Of a stretch of DNA of 64,000 nucleotides, positions 36,758-51,196 are shown piece by piece. The translations under genes and the position numbers were made by a program. Origin of the DNA: Gyromitra esculenta (lineage: Eukaryota > Ascomycota > Pezizomycetes > Pezizales > Discinaceae); assembly GCA_038503075.1 (NCBI GenBank), contig JBCAML010000014.1:186001-250000 (forward strand), in the 5' to 3' direction. Position 1 is the stretch's first letter. Each line of letters opens with the position of its first letter. The notes beneath the pieces were generated by a model. It searched no databases. It was not told the DNA's origin and worked only from the letters and a program-made list of their open reading frames with translations.

Positions 36758-39700
36758 ATGCGGATAAAAAAGACCGCCACGGCCAAACATGAGGCCACTC
36801 TCGTAAGTCATCTATGGAATTTTGAAATCCCAGAATCGAAAAATTATGTTTCCATCTTGAAGCCTCTCCCACCAGTTATTAGCTTCGATTCGTGCCTAAG
36901 TTTTGTTTGCTTACACCTATGACCTCATACCTACAGTCTCCATTCCTTCGATCGTTCATCACCACTGCCACCTCGATCCCAATACACGAGCTTCTTCCAT
37001 ATCTCGCAACCTTTCCTATACACTGGCCTTTTCCTCGTGGAGACCTTTACCATTGGATTACGCTTTTGAATCGCTTCGACACCCTACTGGAGGAGCAAGT
37101 ACAGAAATACAAGCTTAAAGAGGGACCCCAAACGACACCATGGGAGAAAGAGGATGAAGAGCTCGTTGTTGGGATCTTGACGTTTAGTAGAGTTCTGGTT
37201 GAGAATTGTGGTAATCGAAGTCTTTATGGCAGCAGCGGGGTACTCTTTCCTTCCATCGCCCTTTTTATTTCAAACTCCCGTCACTAATCTGTAGCCTGCC
37301 AGCACATCAATGACATTCTACACACTACCTCCTTGGATGTGGTTGAAGCATCATTACGCCTTGGATGTCGTCTTGCACAGAGGTACCACACTTCAAGAAC
37401 CCGCGGAGCCACCCAGTCAACGAATGCTGCTCTTCTGGCTTCCCATTACAATATCAATCTTGAGAGAGTATCGAAGTTAGCAACGCCGTTTCTAAAGAGT
37501 GTAGCAATTACTAGCAACCCGTCCGGGAAGAATGTTACCACAAGGGCCGTGGTACCTATTTATGCAAATGATCTTACTAGATTGGCGAGAGATGAGAAGC
37601 CGATGGATGCTGCGGAGGCAGTGGGGGGCAATGGGAAGGGTAAAGGAAAAGCTGTAGAGACGCGAGACGGGGGCTGGGAAGAATGGGGTGGAGCATGGGT
37701 TAGCTACTATGTCAGCCCCGCAACACAGAAAGCTGCGACTGTTCCTGCACCAACAGGCGCTTTTATTCCAAGAGAGCCCGTTACACCCACCCCAGTTCGA
37801 AGATCATCATTGCACCACTCCCATACCCCCCATCAGCAGCACCAGCAACAGACTCCCTCATCAGCCCATAATAGAAGACGCTCAAACGACGATACCACGG
37901 TTGATTTGTCTGACTCAGCTGTCACAGGCGGCATGCAAACTCTCGAGGTACCCTACAGTAAGATTCAAACCACACCAAATCTTGAAGAAATACTTAAATC
38001 TACACTTCCCGAACTTCCTTCCGACACTCATTATGATTTTCTTCACCGACTTCGTGTTGCTTTTGCACTTTCTGGATCAGCAGAAACTCGCAGACAGATT
38101 TTGGGAATCCGAATCTTAGCATTAACAAACCTGGCATATGTATATTCAGAGACTCAGTTTTCAACCAAGATACTAGCACCTGATCAGGATGAGCCAAGGA
38201 GATTTCAATTGGTATATCAGCTTGCGGAGCTTGTACACAGCGGGGACGGAAAGAGTGGCTCGGCCAAGGGAAAGGAAATCCCGAGGTGGCTGCAGACATT
38301 AGCCCTTGGTGGACTGGAAGCTTTGGCAAGACACAAGACCAAGACTGCCGACGTTTGTGCTGCTTTGAGTATCAACGTTAACCATGGTGTTTTGTTGTAC
38401 GTCGTTCGGAAGGCTGTGGCAGATCTCGCAATTGAGAAAGACGATGAGGAATATGACAAAGAGGCGGAAGAGTGGAGGGAGGCTTTGTTTTCCCTAGTGG
38501 GCTACCTACCAACTACTGCTCACGCAGGTTCCTTACTTGTCTCGGCTGGACTTATCCCCATCCTAGTGGAACTCCTGCAACTTCGAACCAAAAAAGCACT
38601 CAGGAATATTCCAAAAGCGATCAGTTTTCTGGACCAACTCATCTATAACGTTCAAAATGCGTTTCAAACTTTGGCTAACGCTAGAGGATTGGACGTTGTC
38701 GTAGATCTCGTTGCCGACGAGGTTAAAGCTGGACTAGAAGAAGCTGAAGCTGGTGGTGGAATTCCGGAGGAATATAGAAGCGCTCAAACCGATTTCAAAA
38801 TCGGATATTATCGCCAACAGACTTTGAAGATGGTATTCAAGTTTATGCAACACATGATGGCTCAGTCTGGAGGAAATGCCGATCGATTGCTTCGAAATTT
38901 GATCGATAGCCCAAAGCTTCTTACAGCGTTGAAGGTGGTTATCGATAAGGGTGCGATTTGGGGAAGCCATGTCTGGAGTACTGTTGTAGGCATGGTCAGC
39001 GCATTTATTCATAATGAGCCAACTAGCTACGCCGTGATTCATGAAGCGGGTCTAAGTCATGCCCTGCTTGAATCTGTAACGGGGAGACCGGGGTTGGCAG
39101 AGATGGAAGCTAGGATAAAGAAGGAAGAGGAGGAACGTGTAACTAACCAAGCAGTTGTGGGCGAAAACTCAAGTTCCGGGGTAACAGCAGGAGGCGAAGA
39201 CGATGAGAGAATGGAAGAGGAATCAACTGAGGGAGAATCCAGTGTGAAAGGAAAGGGTAAAGAGGACGAAAATGCAGAAGATCGGAAGAAAGAGCTCCCT
39301 CCAAGAACGAATCCCCCAGCAGCTGGTATCATGACTTCACCAGATGCCATTGGTTCCATCCCCACAGCGTTCGGTGCTATTTGTCTCAACGCTTCCGGTT
39401 TGTCATTGTTCCAGACCTCAGGTGCTATGGAAACCTTTTTCGAAATATTCGAGAGTTCGGAACATGTCAAAAATATGACCGACAATGACCTCGGGAGTAT
39501 GCTAGGAAGCCAGTTCGACGAATTGATTCGACACCACCCAGTACTTCGTGAGAGCGTGATGAAAGTTGTAATTGAGATGTTGCAAAGGATTGAGATTTTA
39601 GGCAGAAGATTTGCTGAAGAGAAGGGTATGGGTGCTAAAGTCTGGGTTGAGGACGGGGATGGTGGTATGGTCGTTGCTGGTGGGCGGAATGCATTGATTG

Positions 39701-42700
39701 GAGGTGGTGGAATGGTTAAGCCCGCGGCAAGCTCAGTGGCTGCTACTGCCGAGGGTTCAAAAAATTCACAGGGTAATGATGGTGAAGACGTCGAGATGAG
39801 CGACGCTGATGCCATTGCGCCTACAGTTACTCTGGGCGAAACCGAGCCTGACGGTGCGCCAAAAGGCGAAGTTGTCGCATTGGCTGACATTGTTGACGAA
39901 GAAGCCGAAGACGCGGACAAAAATCAGCCATCCATTGCAAATTTTATCGATGTTGCGGCGAGGTTCTTGGAAGGATTTCTGGCAAATACAAACCAAACCA
40001 AAGACTTCATCAAACGTGGTGGCTTGGACTTTCTGTTAGACTTTTATACAGTACCTAGCTTGCCATCCGATTTCGCGACAAGTCAAGCAAACCAAATGGT
40101 TGCCCGTGTCTTGCAAATATGCAGCGAAAACAGTCCTCAGGTTACGGTTACTGCCACTCTCAAGCATGCTCAGAAAGCGATACAGGAACTGCAGCCGTTA
40201 CTAAAACACGACAAAAAGGAAGGATTCTTCGCGCCGCTTACTGACCAAAACGTTTCAACACCTCCCCCCCGTCTTCAGGGCGGAATTCCTGCCAATGATG
40301 ATCACGGTGCATCAAAACCCATCGGCAAAGCCCTCGTTGACGATGTTGATGTGATGCTAGAAAAACAGGCAGTTCACATCGTCAGAACTAATGGAACGAA
40401 GCTCGTTAAGGATCTAGTAACTATTCATTCGCTTTGCTATCTTCTGCAGGAACTTTTCGCCACGCCTGTTTTCAATACCCGACTTACACTATCGCTGTTC
40501 CAAACACCTGAAAACGAGACCTTGGTTTCCCAATTAGGTGCTCTGCACAGAATGTGTGTTTGGGAGGAAATTCTTCTCCAGAATAGCATTCCGGATACGT
40601 GGAATGAAGCAACGAGGGTAAAAACTGCTGCTGGAGTTGCAGCAGCAGCAGAAGAAGAAGCCGCACTACCCGCTGCCGTTGCATCTGCCGCTGCGGATAT
40701 TTCAGGCCAAGGTGCAAAATCTCAAGATGAGCAGAAGGAGGCTGAGAAGGCTGTTGTAGAGAGAGATGGGAAAACACCATGGTTCCGGAATGTTAAAACA
40801 ATCAGGTTCTTGATCAGCCAGATCCCATCAAGCATTACCCCATTTTTGCAAGGTAATATATCAAAAATGGCGTTATTTAAGTTTTACTCGGATGCTCACT
40901 CCTGTAGGTCTTGCGAGGGGTTTGGTCTCACGGCGCAACCCTGATCTCATGCATAAACAACATGCATTCAAAATCGCAGAAAACATATCCGAAGCTATGT
41001 ATGACCACTTAACGTGGAAGAGGCTGAGTACGTATATCCCTTCCGCCGTTCACTACGAAATTATTAACTCAGTTGGTAGATACTTGTGATTCGGTGACGG
41101 ATAAATATGGTTATTGGATCGTGATGTTGTCTTCCATCACTTCACTTTTGATTGAAGGTATATGAAGTTGTTTCTCGGTTGATAGTCCCTTGTTGATTAA
41201 CGTTTTAGCAGAGAAAGGTAGCGGACAAGTTATTACGACAACTTTGGTCACTTTCAAACAGAATGATGGAATCAAGGCTGTGACGGAAATTCTTGAAACC
41301 TTCTGGAATGAAGTCCAGGACTTACCTTCACTTAGTGAAGCTGAGCAGATGGGCAAAGATGGCCACCAGAGAATGGCACATGCATATGGCGGTATCAAGA
41401 TCATATTATCTCTATTTACTCATCTTGTTTCGAATAAGTCCGTTCTCGAATCATCGCAAACCCAAGCACTTCAAACCCGCGATCGTTCACCTGAAGCAAA
41501 CCGGCTAGATGGCTGGAATGCTCCCCAGTTCCTTGTGGAGCTTCGAGCTAGTATACTCCCAGTTGTCAGAAGTATGTGGGATTCAGGCTCTATTGAAAAA
41601 GCCTCAGGTTCGATCGTCAAGTCTGCCATTGAAATTCTCGGAATCGTACTTAAAGCAGAGGGCGAGAGTGGTGCGTTCACGAAAGAGAGCGTGGGCAAGA
41701 AAGGAAAACTCACCAATACTATTTCTTGGAGGACAATGGAACCAAACGAGGACCGTATTAGGCAGTTGATTGACATGGGTTTTCCCCGAGATAATGCTCT
41801 ATCTGCCTTACTGAGATGCAATGGAAACGTAAACAGCGCTACGGAGTTGCTTACCTCACAAGGGGCCCAGACACCACAGCGTGGAAGCCAGATATCGAAT
41901 TCCAGTTCCAGGCCTCATACAGCTGAATCTCAATCTAGCGACGACGAAGAAGGCACAGATGTCGATGTGACTAGGGAGGAAACAACATCCGAAGTACCAG
42001 TTGTAGCGCCAGAGGGCGAACCGTCCGCAGAACCAGCCATGCCCCCTCCTCCACCTCCACCTCCGCCCGCGCTAACCGATGAAGACGTCCATGGGCATGA
42101 TTCTGTGATGGCAATGAACATCGATGATTTAGTAGCTCCTGATGTTGTGCCTCTACCTCCTACCGTCGAGTCAGAATCAACTACACCCGTAGCCATTGAA
42201 GCTTCAGCTGCTGCAGTCGATAAGGGGAAAGGAAAAGAGGACGAAACTCCGGAGATAGCTACCGTCACGATTGAAGATTTGGACACTATCAGATCTACTA
42301 TTCGGGAGAATCTTATCAACCGCTCACTGGATGTTCTTCAAGTTCACCCCAACGTTACATTTGAGCTCTCAGCATTAATCACCAATGGCTTTGGCAAGGT
42401 GACGGAATCTGTCGATGTTCGCAAAGAGGTTGCATCAACTATTCTTCAGTCCCTTATGTCCTTGCAAATGGATGACGATCTCCGCCCCCAAGGCAAAACC
42501 ATTGCTTCGACGGCGCATCTCCTTGGTCTTGTGCTCCAGAACCAGGAATTCTTTGAGGCCTGTTTGGAGGATCTGAAGGACAACATCCCAACTCTTGTCG
42601 GATTCATCAAAATTTACCCTGGAGAACCTGCGCCATGGGTTGCAAACATTTTGCTCGTAGTAGAAAAGGTTTTGTCAGAATCCGCACAACCACGAAGAAT

Positions 42701-45700
42701 CCATTTTTCACCTCCTGGTATCACACCTTCCGGGGAAACAGATGCCGAAAACAATGCCGAAACGAATTCTTTCAAAGTCTTAGATACAGATCAGTTTTCT
42801 CTTTTCGAAGCAATTATGGACAGCGTTCCAAATATTTCCAAGGACGAGGTTTTGCCCTTAGCTGTTGTTCGTGTATTAGTTCTCCTCACTAGGCACAGAG
42901 ATTTGGCTATTCGTATGACAGAAAACGGCTATCTACAGCGGCTGTTCCACATGTTCCGCCGCCAATCTGGGCTGAGCACTGAGCGCATTCAATCATCCCT
43001 ACTAGTCGTCCTTCGACATATCATCGAGGATGTTGATATTCTCAAATCGATAATGAAGGCTGAAATTCGTACCTGGTTTAACAGTAGAGGATCCCGGCAT
43101 ATTGATACACAATCGTTCATTCGGCATAATCATCATCTTGTTTTGAGAGATCCGGAGGTTTTTGTAGAGGTTGTTAATGAACTTTGCAAATTGACAAAGT
43201 ACGATCCACACCTGAGGAATCAACAAATTGCGATCAAGGATTCATGGCGCTTGAACCCCCCGCCACCTGTCGCAGAGCCTGTGAAAAATGCAGAGGAGGG
43301 CGAATCCAAAGAGAGCGAACCCAAGGAAGTCGAGGACAAAGAAATGATAGACAAGCCGAAACCTGCCACCGAAGTGAAGCCACCAGGATTAGAGAAGCCC
43401 GATGGAGTTATTCATTTCCTACTTTCGGAGCTTTTGGCATGCAAAGACGTCGAAGATCCTATTCCTACAACCCCAGCGCCTACAAAAGACGAGACTGCTA
43501 CACCGCAGATGGATGTTCAAATGGACAACGCGGAACCCGCATCCATACCTGCGGAGGATCCACAGGCCAACCCGATTTCTGAGCCGAAGAAATCAGAAAA
43601 GCTCGAGTTCAAGGCGGAGCAACATCCTACATTCATTTATCGCTGCTTTATCTTGCAGGCCCTGACTGAATTGCTGTCTTGCTATAATCGCAGTAAGATC
43701 GAGTTTATCAATTTCTCCCGCAAGGCAGTACCTAGGGAGCCAATAACTCCTTCGAAACCGAGGTCGGCAATTCTAAATTATCTATTGAACGACATAATTC
43801 CCTTGGGCACTCTCCTCCACACAGAAGACATCGCATACAAGAAGCGAGCTACAACATCACAGTGGGCTATTCTAGCAATCGTCTCTTTATCCGCGCAAAC
43901 CGGCGAGATTACTAATGCTGAGGACGAACCTAATCTCCTGTTTGTGCGAAAGTTCATTCTTGAGAGCGCTCTGAAGGCTTTCAAAGATGCGTCTTTTTCG
44001 ACGGAGCCACTAGATACCAAATACTCGAGGATGATGAGCCTCACAGATCTTTTCTTTAGAATGTTGTCTGCAAGACCGAATCACAATCACGCTCCCGGTG
44101 CCGTCCCTCCGGAGAAGTCTTCACAGCAGATTGCCAGGATAATGTTTGAAAAGAACTTCATTGCCGCTCTGACGAGTTCGCTTGCGGATATTGATCTCAA
44201 TTTCCCATCTGCACGCAGGGTCATTAAGTACATTCTGAGACCACTCAAACTTCTCTCAAAAACTGCCACCGAGCTTAGTGAAACTTCTAGTATCTCGTCT
44301 CTAGGAGCAACTGATGAGGACGAAATCTCAACTGCTTCATCTGTTTCCGATATTGATGATATGAGGGAGGAAACGCCGGATCTATATAGAAACTCAACTC
44401 TTGGGATGTTTGAGGGAGGTGAAATGGTGGATGATCAAAGTTCATACGATGAAGATGAGGAGGATGACGAGATGTATGATGAAGAGATGGAATTGGAGGA
44501 GGACATGGAAGATGAAGGTGGAAGCGAGGTGAGCGAAGAAGATGAAGATCATCAAGAAGATATGGATGTAAGTGCGCGCGATAGTAGACATGGCGTTCAG
44601 ATGATTGATATTGTCCAGGTCGAGATTGTTGTGCAGGAAGAACATCACGATGATAGCGAAGACGAGGATGATGATGATGAGCTGTCTGATGATATGGATG
44701 AAGAGGGCGAAGGTGTGGAAATCATTGATGAAATGGCAGAGGATCACCAAATTCACTACGGAAGTGGTGGTGAAGATGATTGGCAGTCAGAGGGTAGCGA
44801 AGATGATGAAGGGGATGATGAGGAAATTATTACCGACAACCCTCTTGAAACAATTGTTCGTGCACTTGGGGGGGCAGAAGAGGTTCCCGAACCAGGCGAT
44901 GAAGACCGTGATGACGGTTTCATTGATGATGAGGTGGAAGAGGAGGACGAGGATGAGGATGACGAGGATATGGATGACGAGGAAGCTATGATTCAGGAAG
45001 ACTATGAAGACGATGAAGGTGCGTTCTCTGCTGTTCCGTGGGGTTGGGCGGAGGAAGCGGGTGAAGCTCCCATGATGGCCCGCGCACATCCGCGTGGCCA
45101 CGGTGGATGGTATACTCTTGGCGGGCCTCCTCGCGACCCCCCGGTATTCAGTAAGCCCATCCCCTATTCTCTAAGATCTCTTATGAGATTTACGCTGATG
45201 TAGGTTTAGTGTCGAGTGCTGTTCGTCAACGTCACGCATATATTGGACCTCCTCATACTCGTACAGCCGACAATACCGACCAGAATCCTCTTTTGCAGCA
45301 AAATTCTAACGAACAAGTTGGCGCCCGTCCCGCTCCTAATCGCAGCCAAGAGTTCATGACAGATTGGGTACAAGCAATTGATGGAATGCATGCGGGTGGT
45401 GGTCCTGGCGGCGCAGTTTCAATGATCAGCACGTTGATGAGCCTCATGACTCGTGCAGGTCAACCCCTCCCAGTACTAGCAAACGGTGCCATTCAATTCC
45501 AGGCGCCCCTTCCCCACATCCCTGGTCACAGCCATCACCACCATGGGTTTATGCCTCGAGAAATTCGGTCTATGTTTGGTATGAGCCGGCCTCAGCCTGA
45601 GATCTCTCGCCATCATCGTGAAGATCCTCAAACCGCAGTCAACAGCTTTATCCCTACCTTGACTACGGGGCGTTGGACTGAAGAGTCTAGATTGCTTTTT

Positions 45701-48700
45701 GGTACTAGTGCACCTGAGCGGGCTCAGAAAGTTGTCAATGCAATTCTGGTTCTTCTTGTGCCCCCTGCTATTGAGGAGGAGGAACGGCTCCGAAAAGAAA
45801 AAGAAGAGAAAGATCGGCAAGAAATAGCAAGACAAGCTGAAGAACAGAAAAAGAAAGAAGAGGAGGAGAGGGTTGCAAAAGAGAATGCGGAGGCGGAAGA
45901 AAAAGCAAAGAAAGAGACGGAAGAACGTGAAGCTGCTGAGCGGGCTGCTGCTGAAGCGGCGGCGGCAGCGGCAGCCAGTGAAGCGGAATCTGTGGAAATC
46001 GAAGCTCCGAAAGAAGGTGATGCTATGGAAGGTGTCGAAACTGCAGAGGGCATGTCCGCAGTGATCGAAGGCGAAGCAGGTCCTTCAAATCCTCCTGCGC
46101 CTCGCGCTACGGTAATGATTCGGGGGCGAGAGATGGACATTACCGGGATGGACATTGATCCCGGGTTCTTGGAAGCATTGCCAGATGAACTCAGGGAAGA
46201 GGTGCTCACAAATCATATTCGTGAGAGACGTGCTGCGGCAGCAACCAGCGATCAACCCAGCGAAATTAGCCGAGAATTTTTGGAGGCACTTCCTGACGAA
46301 ATTCGAGACGAGCTTCTTCAGCAAGAACAGGCTGATCGTCACCGTCGTGAGCGGGAACAGGCTCGTGCCAGTCGTCCGGGTGGCGCTGCTAGCGGACCAG
46401 TTGAACTTGATCTTGCGAGTTTTCTTGCAACTCTCGAACCTGGTCTCCGTCAAACCGTCTTGTTGGAACAGGATGACGAATCCTTGGCTCAGCTCCCTCA
46501 AGCGATTGCTGCAGAGGCAAATGCTCTTCGTGGTGATCGAAGATTTAATCAATTTGTTGAAATGCCCAGAGTTGCCAGAGTTGGAGGTGTCCGTCACGAA
46601 GAACCGAAGCCCCCTAAGAAGCCTGTCCGCAAGAGCGTCGTCCAACTTCTCGATAAGGCAGGCGTTGCTACTTTACTCCGTCTGATGTTCATCCCCCAAG
46701 TAGGAAGCACTCGTATTACCCTCCACGAGATTCTCCTCAACATCTGCGAGAATCGTCAAAATCGTGCGGAAGTCCTCAATTTACTTCTTTCGATCCTTCA
46801 AGACGGAAGTGTGGACATGGCAGCGGTGGAAAGAAGTTTTGCTCAATTATCAGTAAGGGCGAAACAACCTGCGACTACAAAAACGCCAGCAACACCCAGT
46901 CTCAAACGAACCGGTACTGGACTTCTTATTCAAACTAGCAGCGAGGTCTCGCCGTTGATGGTTGCTCAACAATGCTTGTCTGCGCTATTGTTTTTGGTCA
47001 ATTACAATGAACACATTCCCTCATACTTCTTGAATGAGCACGATATCTCTGTTGGCTTGAAGAGATCAACAAGCCGAAAAGGCAAAGCTAAAGAAATTGT
47101 TCCTTCAAAAGCGAGCAAATACGCCCTAAACACTCTCCTAAGTCTCTTGGATCGCCGTCTAATCACCGAAAGCTCGAGTGTTATGGACCAGTTGTCCGTA
47201 TTATTATCGGAAATTACAAGACCTCTTACCATTTTACTCAAGAAAGATAAGAAGAGGCCAGAAGAGTCAAAACCTGTGGAAACAAGTGCGGAAGACAACA
47301 CAACGGTCGCGGCTACGGTCACGGCTGCGGTCACAACTATCGAATCCGTCGCAGTACCCACGACTGCTGAGGCCGAGGGATCAGGAGAGCAGCCAAAGGA
47401 GGAGGAAAAGAAAGAAGAGTCGAAAGAAGAAGATAAGCCCAAGAAGCAGCGTACTTTGGTTCCGCCTGTGGTGCCGGAGCACAACCTCAGGCTCGTTGTC
47501 AATATCCTTACGGCCCGTGAATGTTCGAGCAAAACCTTCCGAGAAACTCTTGCAACCATGCAAAACCTTTCTGCTATTCCGGATGCGAAAGATGTCTTTG
47601 GAGCCGAGCTGATTCGACAAGCACAAGGGCTTGGTAGCACCATCCTTGGACATTTAGATGTATTAGTGCATCAGATCAAGAGTGCGGAAAATGGTACCGA
47701 GATCCAAGGACTAGCTCTTTCAAACTTTTCTCCGGCGAGCTCTGACCAAGCAAAACTTCTTCGAGTTCTAACGGCTCTTGATTACCTCTTTGACCCCAAA
47801 CGGTCTGCCAAAGATAAAGAGGAAAGGAAGGAGGGTGAATCCAAGGAAGATGAGAGTAAAGCCGAAAAGGATATTCTAGCAAATCTTTACGAGAGTCTCA
47901 CGTTTGGGCCTTTATGGACCAAGCTTAGTGATTGTCTTTCTGCCATCCATGCACGGGAAGATATGCTGCACGTTGCCACAATTCTATTACCTCTAATCGA
48001 AGCTTTAATGGTTGTCTGCAAGAACAGCGGGCTGAAGGAAGCCGTTCCACGACATCAACGCAATCAAACACCAATGAGCCCACAAGTAGATACGGGAATG
48101 GAAAACCTGTTCTTCAAATTCACTGAAGACCACCGCAAGATTCTCAATCAGATGGTCCGCAACAACCCGAAACTGATGAGTGGGTCTTTCTCACTTTTGG
48201 TTCATAATCCGAAAGTTTTGGAGTTTGACAATAAGCGGAACTACTTCAACCGCCGTCTTCATTCTCGTAGCGGCAACCGTGATCCTCACCCAACACTTCA
48301 ATTGAATGTTCGACGTGATCAAGTTTTCCTGGACTCATACAAGTCAATGTATTACAAGACTGGTGACGAGGTTAAATACGCCAAATTAAGCATCCGCTTC
48401 CATGGCGAAGAAGGTGTTGATGCTGGCGGTGTTACTAGGGAATGGTTCCAGGTCATGGCGAGGCAAATGTTCAATCCAGACTATGCTCTTTTTATTCCAG
48501 TAGCCTCCGACAGAACAACATTCCACCCAAGTCGTATGAGTGGAATCAATCCGGAACACTTAAGCTTCTTCAAGTTCATTGGAAGGATTATCGGGAAAGC
48601 TTTATATGAAGGGCGTGTTCTAGATTGTCATTTCAGCAGAGCAGTCTATAAGGTATATATATTCATAAGTTCTTAATTAGTTCCATAGCTAACTATGAAA

Positions 48701-49535
48701 ACAGCGAATCCTTGGTAAATCGGTATCCCTAAAGGATATGGAGACTCTTGATCTTGAATACTATAAATCGCTCGTCTGGATGCTCGAGAATAATATCACT
48801 GACATCATCGTTGAAACGTTTTCGGTTGAAACGGATGACTTCGGCGATAAAAAAATCGTTGATCTAGTGCCCGACGGAAGAAACGTGCCCGTAACCGATG
48901 AAAACAAGCACGAATATGTACGGTTGTTGGTAGAATACAGACTTCTAACCAGTGTGCGGGAACAGATGGAGCATTTCTTGATTGGTAAGTTGTTGCATAT
49001 TAAGTGATTAGAGAGACGGGTTTTAATTCGTTATTAGGTTTCCATGACATTGTGCCTGCTGAATTGGTATCCATTTTCAATGAACAAGAATTGGAACTTT
49101 TAATTTCTGGTTTGCCAGAGATTGATGTCGACGACTGGCGCAATAATACTGAGTACCACAACTACTCGGCATCCTCCCCCCAGATTCAGTGGTTTTGGCG
49201 TGCGGTTCGATCTTTCGATAAAGAGGAACGTGCTAAATTGCTTCAATTTGTCACGGGTACAAGTAAAGTGCCCCTCAATGGGTTCAAAGAACTTGAGGGC
49301 ATGAACGGCTTCTCGAAGTTCAATATTCACAGGGATTACGGAAGCAAGGATCGTCTACCTAGTTCTCACACTTGTTTCAATCAGATCGATCTTCCAGAGT
49401 ATGAGAGCTACGAGAACTTACGGCAGAACATGTTGACTGCGATTACTCAGGGCGCAGAGTGAGTATTTTCCGGCACTAAGTGACATTATTTCAATATGCT
49501 AACACAATTTACAACAGATACTTTGGTTTTGCCTA
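36758..49535 (+). CDS. TOM1: Giant HECT E3 ubiquitin ligase, Tom1/HUWE1 type
   Basis: Ubiquitin ligase acting on surplus ribosomal proteins, histones and cell-cycle factors in yeast and animals. Ten exons: 36758-36802, 36937-37239, 37303-40852, 40908-41027, 41080-41157, 41209-45150, 45204-48652, 48705-48984, 49038-49458 and 49517-49535. They join in phase to 4068 aa (yeast Tom1 3268, human HUWE1 4374). The start [15 protein letters not shown] runs into [20 protein letters not shown], followed by armadillo-like helical regions. A UBA domain lies at about 1545-1585 ([19 protein letters not shown]). An Asp/Glu tract covers about 2440-2640. Tandem ubiquitin-binding motifs follow at about 2990-3055 ([17 protein letters not shown] and [17 protein letters not shown]). 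The HECT domain occupies about 3700-4068, with catalytic Cys4035 in SHTCFNQ, 33 residues from the end as in HUWE1, and the terminus EYFGFA. No lesion was seen. Confidence 0.95.
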
Positions 49536-51196
49536 AAATCTACCTTTTCTATGCGTCCTTTATTTTTGTAATGAGAGTAACAAATAGGGTATGAGATATT
49601 TGTACAAAGGTTTTGTGGGCTGAAAAAGTTCGTTTCTTCTAGTTATGTTTTCTACTCTCCTTTTGTCGGGAAATGGTGTTTTGCAGTTTCTGGGGCTTTT
49701 TCTCGTCTTTTTCTACTGTATGCGGTGGGCAAAGGGTTGGCTGGCTTCATTTTAGTTCTTTCATTTGTTCTTCATTACTTTTCTTTCCTTCTTTCGTTTC
49801 TTCTGTCGTGGGAGTGTACTGGTAAAAGCAGAGATGACGACGGGTTTCGAGCGGCCGAAGTGCAGGTTGGCTGTCTTTGTTACTTAGTTGCTGGTTTGCG
49901 AATAGATGCGGTTACCAGAAGTCATTCTTTGACCCATCCTCTACAAAATTGGTTTGAGACTGGACGCTTTTGCAGTCGCTAGGTACCTAATTCACAAAAC
50001 AGGTTGTGCCACATACTCTAGTTAATTACTACTGACACGTAGAGTACTAACGCTCACCGCCTCGTACATGTAGCTTATGCGGACTCAAGGGTTTGCAGTG
50101 ACTCAGGAGACAGCCAATGAGATGCGGGATAGTCCTCATGTGGAGTAAGGCTGCGACAAACGGCTGTTGAGAATCTGAGATGAGATTTCAAGCGAGATGT
50201 TGCGTGCTCGTGGTTGCATGACGCAACCTCGGATTCGGGGGGGCAATCGTTCTATTTTCGACTTGTGGCCTTTCAGAAAAGAAAGGAAGGGAAAGGTCTG
50301 CTTCGGCCCAACACACGCGTGGCTCGCTATTGCGTAATTTTGACGAGCCCGGCCGGGTGCACAGGCCATCACACGGTGGGAACAGCTACATGTACCCAGG
50401 CTTACTATTATGCCAGAGAAAACTAAGGAACGGTGTGGGGAAGAATGCTGGGGGGATAAAATGGAGAATTGGGCGGAAACTGATAATGGAATGAATATAC
50501 ACACAACATAGAATCAGTACATAGCTAGAGAATTAGCAAGGAGCCAAGGAGAGCGATACATGTATCTATGCCATGCCGCCGCATTCCCACTCCGGTCCTT
50601 TTTCGCGCTCCAGCGAGCAACAGCTAAGCACTAGCTAAGGCATAAAGCAAGCAGGCAAGCAAGGCAGGGCTTCTTGCTTCTAGTGTCCCGAGGTCAACCA
50701 TAGCAGGGCTCGGGGTGCTTATTTCTAATGAGCTGCCTCTCTTGTCTTTGTGTCGCAGGCCCAATGGCAAGCAAGCACAGGACAACATAGTACATACCCG
50801 CTGGCTTAGTATAACTCTCCGAGACCGTCTGTGGGGAAACCGGAGATCACGCTCGTCTATTTTGCTGTCTGGAAAAGAAGGACTAGCCGGTGAGGGCTTT
50901 ATTCCCTAGTTATTTATTCCTAGTTTTTTAAAATAACCCTATTCCTCCAACCCATGAAATTTTTTTCTTTTGTTGTCAAAAAACTACCCTTGAGTCCAAG
51001 CTACAACAGGCTAATGCTAACGGACGAAGCTCTGCTCGAGTAGATTTACGAAAGGAAATATCTCTACTCTTTTTTTCTCCCATCTCTCTCTCTTTTGTCG
51101 ACCTTGGTCCTTTGTTTTCGGCCCACGTCCTCCTTTTTATTCCATCTTGAACAGAGGTAGTCGATCAGGTTCATTGTGGCGACGGGGTGTGAAGAC
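49536..51196. other. Intergenic, TOM1 3' side and PRS promoter
   Basis: No gene recognised. T-rich just after the TOM1 stop. Three TACATGTA copies lie within 500 bp (50065, 50387, 50557). Just before the PRS start there is a CT-rich leader. Confidence 0.55.
50065..50564. repeat. Cluster of three TACATGTA palindromes
   Basis: Copies at 50065-50072, 50387-50394 and 50557-50564, all in the spacer upstream of the PRS gene. This is the densest cluster in the right half of the window. Confidence 0.5.

Noticed and set aside
39057..39920. 287-codon frame antisense to TOM1
   Set aside because: Mirror of the acidic Gly/Glu-rich coding frame; no independent support.
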